Positions 56,140 to 64,000 of a stretch of DNA of 64,000 nucleotides are shown here, one piece after another. Position numbers and translations under genes: made by a program. Under the pieces are notes generated by a model. The model was not told the origin of the DNA, made no database searches, and saw nothing but the letters and a program-made list of their open reading frames with translations. Each line of letters begins with the position of its first letter. The stretch's first letter is position 1. Source of the DNA: Endobugula sp965214375 (GTDB lineage Bacteria > Pseudomonadota > Gammaproteobacteria > Pseudomonadales > Cellvibrionaceae); assembly GCA_965214375.1 (NCBI GenBank), contig OZ243947.1, positions 1,674,001 through 1,738,000 of the forward strand, written 5' to 3'.

Positions 56140-56464
56140 TTACTGTCTTAATTATTGTATTTATAGTTTTAATGACATCGTGTCCTAGAGAATGTCACAA
56201 TATACAACATCGGTTACTCACTTCTCTATCCGGGAATTCCCTTAGTGGCAATAAAAAACTATGAGAGGAAATTATATTTTCTGTCGAAAAAATGAAAATA
56301 TTTTTTATGCAAAACAATATTTTTTAATAAGAAATATTTTCATATACAATCTATGATATGCGGACTTTGCTCTTGCCGAGCTAAAATCAAACGAAAAAAG
56401 CCAGCACATTAATACGCAGGCTTTTTATTTCAGTAGAGATCAGCACCTATAATTTTTACACTGA
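56140..56464. other. Intergenic region between LuxR pair and RHS gene
   Basis: 325 bp, AT-rich. It contains the promoter side of the LuxR pair (near 56140-56340) and the RHS terminator at 56394-56430. I see no further gene. Confidence 0.4.
56394..56430. terminator. Bidirectional-looking terminator after the RHS gene
   Basis: AAAAAGCC/GGCTTTTT with 8-bp perfect arms and a T-run on either strand lies 35 bp past the RHS stop. Confidence 0.7.
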
Positions 56465-59400
56465 CTAATGCGGAAATAATGCGTTCTTAGCAACCCTAGC
56501 TGCTGTTCCAGTGAAGTAACCAGCAACTCCAGCCGGCGTCTCAGGTGGCGGAGAATCTGGCAATGTAGATATACCAAAATCTACAGCGTTCTTTATCCCT
56601 TGCTGAGTTCTTGGAGAGTCTTTAACATGGTTATAAGCGCCTTTCCCTGCCTTATAGGTCTTTTTCCCAGCACTAGAAGCATGACTACCGGCACTTTTTA
56701 CATTCCTAGAAGTAAAACCAGCAGCACCTCTTAACAACCTACCAGCAGCAGTAACAGTAGTCACGACAGCTCCTGAAGTAGCGATCACTGCCACTCCTGC
56801 CGCTTGAAGGGGTGCCGCAAGAACTTGATCCGGATGACGCCCAAGATAGATAGCTGTACTAAACCCTTTAACACCTGAATTAAGTTCATCAAATTTATCT
56901 AAAAATTCAAAGATATTCGTGCAGCGAGAATCAATCGTTAATCCATAATCATAAATTAGTTTCTTATAGGCGGAGTCCCTCTCTCTTAGATGCCGGGTTA
57001 AAACAGAATATTCACCTTTAGAAAGTGACTTCGGAATCTTCACTGTATTTCGACCTGGCCTATAATTAGATAACAAGCCCTCTTCTACATTAACTAACTT
57101 AAAATCACCTAAAGATCCTGTATCATTAAAACCAAAATATGCTGTATTTTTATATCGGTAAAATGGGCTAACATAAGTTACTGTATTACTACCATTATGA
57201 TGGGCAGAGTGCGCTTTAGGTTCAGGACTACTTTCAGAGCCACCCGTAAAAAAATCTCTTATAGCTTCCCAAAAATAACCAGTAGGATCGGTATATTTCA
57301 GTGGGTTATTCATTACATAACTATAACGGTTATGACTCTGGTTAGACTTGGGGGCTTGGATATGTGGGTCGGCACTGATAAAACGCCCGAGGTTAGCCGC
57401 GTACATACGGCCGTTCATATGAATTAAATCAACTTCTTGCACATTCTCATGCCCGGTATAACCTTTGTTGGTAAACGGCAGTTGTGTCAGGTACAACGGC
57501 TGGTTAATACCACTTGCCTCTTTCCATGGCATATTGCGTAACTTACCCCATGCATCAAAGCTGCGCTTATCCACTACTGCGGCATTGGCATCGGTAATAA
57601 GGTCTACGCTGCCTAGCGCATCTTTATGCAAATAACGTGTTTGGAAGGGTTTATGTGAAGGGACAATATGTTCAGCCACCAATTGACCGCCTGCATAAAT
57701 ATAATGCTTGCGCTCTTTGACGCCGCTGGCATTACGCACTTCTTAATATAACTTACCAATATATAAGGTGACATCACCCTTATGGTTAGTCTTTTGGAAG
57801 CGCGCACGATCGGGCCCCATATTTAAAAGCTGCTGAAAGACCCTGCCGTGTAATATGGGTGGGCTTGTTGTAACTACTCCATTGAATGCTACGACCATTG
57901 CCGTTGATCATATTGCCATTGGTATCATAACGGTAGGTTCTACCTGCTGCGTATGTCACCGCATTAGGACCAGCACCGTGCTGACCATAGGTATATTTGC
58001 CTACATCGGTTTTAGAGGTAATGTTGCCAAAAGCATCGTAATGTGTGTGGTCATTTTTATTAAATTCGCTGTGCGTGTATTTATTACTACTCACCTCTGT
58101 CTTCGTTAAACGATCCAGACGATCATAATTAAACGTTTCACGAATATCATTCACCCGATCATTACGTAAGGTGACATTTTTATAAGTATCGTATTCATAA
58201 TCCAAACGGCGAATAGGATTAAAACTTAACAAACCACTATCGATTGTTTCCAAATTACCTGTTGCTTCGTTGAAGTGGTAATTGTTAACAATACCATTAC
58301 CATAAACCTCTGCACGAACACGACCCGAGGCATCCATGTCTAATGCTTTCCAGTAATTTACCCAACCCGCTTTTTCAGGAGTACTGATACCACTACCTTG
58401 CGAATTATTAATATTAACAACGGTAGTCGCCGGACTTTGATTTTGATGTATTTGATACGAACACGCTTTCTCTGTGTAAGGGAGCGGATCACCAAAGGTG
58501 AAATTATTACAGGTGACATTGCCACTGACATTATGGTTAATCACAAAGTTACTGTTAGCACCATAAAGCACTGACGCATGTACATCTGCAGGCAATGTAC
58601 ACGTTTGGCTTTCGTGCGCACAATGTACCCACTCGCCAGACTGAAGGGGAAGTGCACTCTGGCGCACTTGATACGAACAAGTTTTAGCCGTATAAGGCAG
58701 CGGATCACCAAAGGCGAGGTTGTTACAAGCGACAATGCCGCTCATATTAGTCTTCACCGTAAACTGGTCATTAGCGCCGTAACGTACTGAGGCACTCACA
58801 CCTGCGGGCAATGCACACACTTGCCATTCGCCCGCACAATACACCCAATTATGTGTATCGGTCACAGCGTTATTGTTTTGCGCTTGAGTTTGTGCCAATA
58901 CCTTGGCGTCACTGCGCAAGCCTTTTACGACACTGAGATAACCATAGCGGTTATAAATATTTTCCGTTACTAAGGAATCACTACCCGGATAAACCGTACG
59001 CTTTAAACGACCATGTTGGTCATAGCTCATATCGACGATAAAGCTGCCTTGACCATCAATCGTGGTGGTTTTTGCTTCCAAGCGACCGAGCGTGTCATAA
59101 CTATAATCGTGACGAATACCCGGGCTGCTTTCTTGCAGTAGCTGACCGATACTACCTTTGGCATCGTGTATAGAACCATACTCCCAGCGGCTGGTGCCTT
59201 CGGCTTCTTGACGAGTGACCATACGACCCAAGCGGTCGTAAGCCATGGTAACCACTTGCCCCTTGGCATCACGCTGACTCGTCAGCTCACCAAAACCGTT
59301 ACAGGTATAGGCCCAGCGGCCCATATTCGGGTCGTTCATGGCAACCTTACGACCAAACTCATCATACTCCAAGGTAATGGTAGTAGCATTATCACCATTC

Positions 59401-62400
59401 ACGCGCGTGGTTTTTAGATGGACGTCACTGGTATAGGTATATTCGGTATAGGTATTTAGCTCTTCATCGACACGAGTGGTTTGACCTAGGGCATTCGTTG
59501 AGGTGGTTTTACTCAAGCGGTTGGCACCACTATACACCGTCGTAGCTAAGCCGTTATAAGTTGTCGTAATATCATAACGCGAACCATTAGCTGCCGGCTC
59601 AGACACGCGAATAACGCGACCTAAAATATCATACTGTGACTCAGCCCAATATCGAGTATCGCCCTCATAATAATCACGGGTCACACGGGCAATGCGTCCA
59701 AGGTCATCATATTGAGTATCTTTGTAAACGCTACGGCCATCAAAACCAACCAACGGTAATGATGCGCAATTCACGTTCTAGCGTATCATATTGGGTGACG
59801 AAAGGCTGACCACCAAGGGTGTGCGAAATATCACAGCTATAGGCGTGTTCAGCCAACAAACCACAACGGCCGCTATCCGCAAAATAACTATTGCTGGTTG
59901 TCCATGTGCCATCAGCGCGGCTTTCTTTAATGACGCGATCAAAACTATCATGCTGCCATGATGTAGTAATACCGTTTGTAGTTGTCTTGCTGACTAAACG
60001 ATTATAGTTATCATAGTTATGGGCAGAACATTCGTTATAAGCATTACAACTACGCTGCAAGCCCCCTTCGCTATCATAGTGATAGGTAGTCGTGCGCACC
60101 CTTTCCCCTGGCGCCTCAACCGAAGTTCGCGTTCTTTGACCATGAGCATTGTATTCATAACGCGTGCGGGTCACCCACAGGATAGAATGACTGGCAGAAT
60201 TGACACGCTCTTCGCTCAATAAACCTTGATCATTGTAGACAAAATTGACGCGACGGCGTTGCTCGGGCTGATCGGGGCTGCGGTGAGCTGTTATGGTGTA
60301 ACGCAAACGCCCTATGTGCCACTGAGAACTATAATTACTGTAGCTATTGTCAGTGATTGAAATAAATATTTTTCCATTATCGCGGGTATGAACAATGGAT
60401 TGAATAATATTGCCATAAGAATCAATACGACTATTATCGGTGTCCACTGTGACGATTGGTGTTACAGCATTCTCTAAGTCGTAACGGCTTTCTAATGTAT
60501 GTATCACGTTCATTCGGTGTACTTTAGTATTCGCATGAACACCATGGCGACTATGAACACTGTAGGTGGTTATCTTCTCGTTAATACGCTGATCGTTGTA
60601 ATATTCTGTTACACGACTCACAGTACCAAATAGCGGGAAAAAGCTATCTTGGTAATATTATTTGATTTTCTTTTTACCCGATTCCACATGGATTTCGGTA
60701 ATTTGCTTAAACCCCTGAATAGCGCGGCCACGGGTATGCACTTTTAATCCTTTATACTGAGAACGTACAATGCTTTTACCACCCACACCATTATCAGTCA
60801 CGACCTCCGATACCACAGGCAAACTGTATTGCACGTCGATAATTGGCCAATTAGCACCACTGCCTTTGGTATATATCGAGGGATCCGTCAAAGCCTTATA
60901 ACGAATCGTCGTCGCATTGCCCAAAGAATCGGTAACACCGTGTAGTTGGAAGCGCTGACTACGATTAATAAAGGCACCTTTATGTTTTTCACGATGAAAC
61001 AGGTGATCCACTAAACCATCACCATTCACATCCACCCATTGAGTGCCTGCACTACCATTGGATCTTGCCTTGCGAGTACTTTCAATAACAATATTGTAGG
61101 GCGGCTTATAGTCAGGCAATGATTCCCACCCCATGCCAGTATTGATAAAGGCTCCCACCTCTGATTTATCCTTCTCAATGTAACGATGGTAAAGTTGATC
61201 GACTAATACATCACCATTAATATCGATAAAACGTGAACCCATTTCACCCTTATCATCTTGTGTTATGGGATAGCGCGGACTATACTCATATGCCTTATGC
61301 CAGCCAACGCCCGTATTAATGTAAGCGCCTTTTTGCACCTGCGTCGCACTTAGCTGGCGATAAAATACTTGGTCTACTAAGCCATCACCATTCACATCTA
61401 TAAAACGTGAGCCTAGATCACCACGTACGGGTTTATCGTGAAGATGAGGAGCTACGATATGGTATGCAGGAGCATAGTGATTATCTTCACGCCAGCCAGA
61501 GCCTGTATTTATCCAAGCGCCTTTTTCGACTTGCCCACTAGCAATCCAGCGGTGGTAAACCTGATCCAATAAACCATCGCCATTCACATCAATAAAACGC
61601 GACCCTAATTCACCGAGAGAATCAGTCATGATGCGGTACTGTGGAGCAAACTCATTGGCTTTATCGTATCGGCCATGAGGATAGTGAGTCGAGTGATCTT
61701 GCTGCCAATCAAAGATTATTGGCTTAAAACAATGACTACCGTCACCATCACACTGATGCACTGTATGTAAATAGGATTGTTTAGCATCACCTAATAACTG
61801 ATAGGCTAGACGGTATTCTTTAATGCTTTGCCCACGATAAGCAATACGCACCTTACTCAAACGCTTGCTTAACTGATGCCATTTACCGTGGGTATAATAT
61901 TTACGTTTATCTGCACGTTCGTTATAAGTAAAGTCATATTGATATTGATCATACTCAATTCGGCTTAAATATTGATGATTATCATTAAACCAATAATGGT
62001 AATGAATGGGGTTATTATTCGTGATATCGTTAACTGTACGTAAAGCCCATGTAACGGCTCCCTTACCGCTGATGGTTTGCGAGCTACTACTGCCACCAAA
62101 GGTCATAGTCCGACCTGCTTTGGTTTTTACGACAAAATAACTGGGATTATGGCTAGTGCCGCCATGTGCTTTAATTTGTGAGTAATTATCGATTTCTTTT
62201 TTAAATTCTGCGACACCCTGGCCATCGCTATTTTGTATTTGAATAAGGCGTTTACCATCCATACAAAAACGGTCTTTATCCGTAAAAGTGACACCACCAA
62301 CAAAGCGGTCATGTCCCCAGGTTGCGCCACAACGATAGATGCTCGAAGCACCACGAATATTCCAACCAATACCGACAGGGCCATTTTTCTTGGAGTCAAA

Positions 62401-62592
62401 ATAATTTAAAGCAAGCTTAGGTTGAATACCATTACGGCCTGCTGGAGCCGTTAATGGCAGGGTATAACTAGCACCACCTTGATGCATAGACAAATTTCCG
62501 GGCACCACCCCTGGAACAGTCTCACCATAGACGGATGAGAAATAAAAGAATACGCCAAAAAAACCACCAAAACTGGCAATATTTTTTTTCAT
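56465..62592 (-). pseudogene. Giant SpvB/FG-GAP/RHS-repeat protein gene, broken by two stops and two frameshifts
   Basis: About 2040 codons. Residues 1-~24 are a signal peptide. An SpvB-like domain follows (GGASYTLPLTAPAGRNGIQPKLALNYFDSKKNGPVGIGW), then four FG-GAP/VCBS-type repeats (GSRFIDVNGDGLVDQ; the third loop has lost a Gly: DINGDVLVD). Many YD repeats come next, and two Cys-rich modules (about 58440-58857) interrupt the YD region. The RHS core end is RMYAANLGRFISADPHIQAPKSNQSHNRYSYVMNNPLKYTDPTGYF, followed by a ~240-residue variable tip. Lesions: TAA 60658-60660, a TTGG duplication near 59747, an extra G near 57814, and TAA 57743-57745 (LYEEVRNASG expected). Probable extracellular toxin or adhesin, now inactive. 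Confidence 0.85.
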
Positions 62593-62699
62593 GGTTTTAC
62601 CTACTTGATTTATTTTAATTATTTTTTAGCTGCGTAAAAAGTTACATATGAGCTACAAAAATTTGTAAAAGGATTCTATGCAGGAAAACCAAGAAAGTA

Positions 62700-62719
62700 T
62701 TTAGTAAATTTTTACTAAA
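62700..62719. promoter_or_regulatory. 20-bp perfect palindrome upstream of the RHS gene
   Basis: TTTAGTAAA-TT-TTTACTAAA lies about 108 bp before the RHS ATG in an AT-rich promoter region. It fits an operator for a dimeric regulator of the RHS gene. Confidence 0.45.
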
Positions 62720-62987
62720 AAAATAAAGAGAAATAGTTATTTTTTACTATTTTTTAACTGGGCGTGTAATTTCCAATCGAAAACATAGCAAGCAGTATTC
62801 ACAGTATGAATACTATGCATTTAATTAACAAATATTATAAAGCTTTATATTGAATATAGTATTAATTTGTTCTCATAAAAAAGCACTAAAAAATTTATGA
62901 TAATAATATATATAAATTCGCCGCACAAAAACCGTCAAATTTTAATAAACATAATAGCTTATGTCTGCTAGGCATAAGTTAAATACA

Positions 62988-63028
62988 TCTAGCAATGTAG
63001 CACTCGTCTCTAAAGTGCTAACGCTAGA
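62988..63028. repeat. Nested hairpin
   Basis: Outer arms TCTAGC/GCTAGA (6 bp) and inner arms TAGCACT/AGTGCTA (7 bp) around a 9-nt loop. Bulges of 4 and 3 nt separate them. It is 340 bp upstream of the toxin-antitoxin genes; function unknown. Confidence 0.35.
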
Positions 63029-63302
63029 GTTAATATAACGATAGCTCTGTTATTGCGCCACTTACAGAAAAATCACAGAGATTCCTACCCATAGTTTTTA
63101 TTATCGGTTAATACTTTTAAAGCTGCGATTTTTTTCTTGGCAGGCAGTATCAATTACTTTATAAAACATTTAGGAACCTGGGCGCTTCACTCCAGACCAC
63201 CGACAAAGCTATATTCCCTTAGGAAGTTGACTATTGAACGAATAAACCAGCGGGTAGCTATCGAAAACGTACAATAGTCACTGATCAGTGGCAAACCAAA
63301 AA

Positions 63303-63331
63303 TTGTGTATTTTGCACAAATAACCTATAAT
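63303..63331 (+). promoter_or_regulatory. Toxin-antitoxin promoter and operator
   Basis: TTGTGT (63303-63308), 17 bp, TATAAT (63326-63331) is a good sigma-70 promoter 34 bp before the antitoxin ATG. The dyad TTGTG-N7-CACAA overlies the -35, a likely antitoxin autoregulation site. Confidence 0.6.
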
Positions 63332-63364
63332 CTATGCAAAACGCACAAAAATAGGTCGTTGATC

Positions 63365-63736
63365 ATGAGCGCATTACAACAAGCTGCCCCATTGCCCGAT
63401 GAAGTCTTGGCAAAAGCCACGCTAAGAGCCGCCGAACAGTTAGGGCTAAAAACGATTGAATTAGCCGCTATGCTGGGGGTACACCGCTCGGCCATTAGTC
63501 GTTTAAAAAATAAACCTTCCATTGACCCAGAATCTAAACAAGGTGAGATTGCCTCATTATTTATTCGTATGGCACGCGCGTTATATGCTCTAACTGGTGG
63601 CGATAGTTAGTGGACACACCACTTTATGCGCAGCCCTAATAAAGTCACACAAGGTATTCCCGCAGAACAAATTACCAGCATCCGGGGCTTAGTGACCGTA
63701 TTACAGTTTGTTGATGCGATTCGCGGTAAAGTATAG
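63365..63736 (+). pseudogene. Xre/MbcA/ParS-type antitoxin with one in-frame TAG
   Basis: A 124-codon frame. The N-terminal HTH has ATLRAAEQLGLKTIELAAMLGVHRSAISRLKNKP. The C-terminal MbcA/ParS toxin-binding domain is FIRMARALYALTGGDS, then TAG at 63608-63610, then WTHHFMRSPNKVTQGIPAEQITSIRGLVTVLQFVDAIRGKV. Family members continue smoothly across this point, so one substitution broke it. It is 14 bp upstream of its RES-domain partner. The truncated form would keep DNA binding but lose toxin neutralisation. Confidence 0.82.
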
Positions 63737-63750
63737 GGCGACTTAGCAAC

Positions 63751-64000
63751 ATGGATATTTGGACAGATTGCGAGGGAAGTGCACAAATCCGCCCGATTCA
63801 AGGCGAATTATACCGAGTAGTTGAAAGCCAAGAGCAAGTTGCCACATTGCAATATGTGGATTCGCTTGAAGAACAAGCCACATTAGAAGAGCTGCTAGAA
63901 AACATAAAACCGCCCTAACCAGAAAACCATCAAAGCCTACATAATTTATTAAAAACACCCTTTCGTTACCCGCCACTGCCTTGGGGGTCACGCTTTGGAC
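63751..64000 (+). pseudogene. RES-domain toxin with in-frame TAA (cut by window edge)
   Basis: MDIWTDCEGSAQIRPIQGELYRVVESQEQVATLQYVDSLEEQATLEELLENIKPP, TAA at 63916-63918, then PENHQSLHNLLKTPFRYPPLPWGSRFG to the window end. These are the start and NAD-binding R-Y region (LYRVVES; TPFRYPPLPWGSRFG) of RES toxins, which degrade NAD+. In relatives the stop position is a tyrosine (KPPYP), so TAC/TAT to TAA. Loss of the toxin fits loss of its antitoxin next door. The 3' part lies outside the window. Confidence 0.82.

Larger units (their letters stand above)
62593..63364. other. 770-bp gene-free AT-rich region with hairpins
   Basis: Between the RHS start and the antitoxin start I see no gene on either strand. 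It holds the palindrome at 62700-62719, GTATTCA-CAGTA-TGAATAC near 62795-62815, CTTATG/CATAAG at 62958-62978 and a nested hairpin at 62988-63028. The right part (63120-63300) is less AT-rich and may be decayed coding sequence, but no family could be recognised. Confidence 0.4.

Noticed and set aside
62979..63028. Integron attC-like site
   Set aside because: The nested hairpin resembles a folded attC and GTTAAAT matches one core box, but the second core box and their order do not match, and no integrase is present.

Overview
The window reads as chromosome of a moderately AT-rich Gammaproteobacterium. The best fit from gene order is a marine Cellvibrionales/Spongiibacteraceae-like lineage: parE-yqiA-cpdA-DUF1249-nudF next to tolC, waaA-msbA, the glnE-ilvE-heptose block, and tkt-epd-pgk-fba. 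The taxonomic placement is inference. No rRNA, tRNA or CRISPR array was found.

Layout. 0-5 kb: a TRAP transporter binding protein cut by the window edge, parC, a catabolic-type acetolactate synthase, and two long foldback elements. 5-13 kb: a dead and an intact glutathione S-transferase, an AraC regulator, a periplasmic PEBP-family protein, a TetR regulator, a siderophore-interacting flavoreductase, a large secreted phytase-like/esterase-like protein, and a broken porin. 13-18 kb (minus strand): one operon nudF(broken)-DUF1249-cpdA-yqiA-parE-DUF2750. 18-19.7 kb: tolC and a broken DUF2007 gene. 19.6-37 kb: lipopolysaccharide biosynthesis. One minus-strand run is waaL, three glycosyltransferases, msbA and waaA. 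The other is glnE, ilvE, gmhA, gmhB, a 2OG-Fe(II) oxygenase, waaC and hldE. Between them lies a plus-strand FAD oxidoreductase/aldo-keto reductase pair. 37.3-41.2 kb: remnant of a Mu-like prophage (repressor, Ner-like protein, operators, a cargo lipoprotein). A large internal deletion has joined the start of the transposase gene in frame to the tail gene D. 41.2-49 kb: accessory region with two unrecognised proteins, a TauE/SafE permease, a BLUF photoreceptor divergent from a multidomain histidine kinase, a lipase-like hydrolase and a truncated Fic gene; most of these are broken. 49-54.5 kb: the intact central carbon operon tktA-epd-pgk-fba (class I). 54.6-62.6 kb: two tandem LuxR-type regulators (one broken) and a 6.1 kb SpvB/FG-GAP/RHS gene that is broken. 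The window ends in an Xre/MbcA-type antitoxin and RES-toxin pair, both interrupted.

Most striking: at least a dozen accessory genes are otherwise well-preserved reading frames interrupted by single in-frame stop codons, with few frameshifts. Many of these stops are most simply read as GAA(Glu)->TAA. Housekeeping genes are all open. This suggests recent, ongoing gene loss with a G:C->T:A transversion flavour, unless it reflects read or assembly error. The second notable item is the transposase-gpD fusion frame in the prophage remnant.
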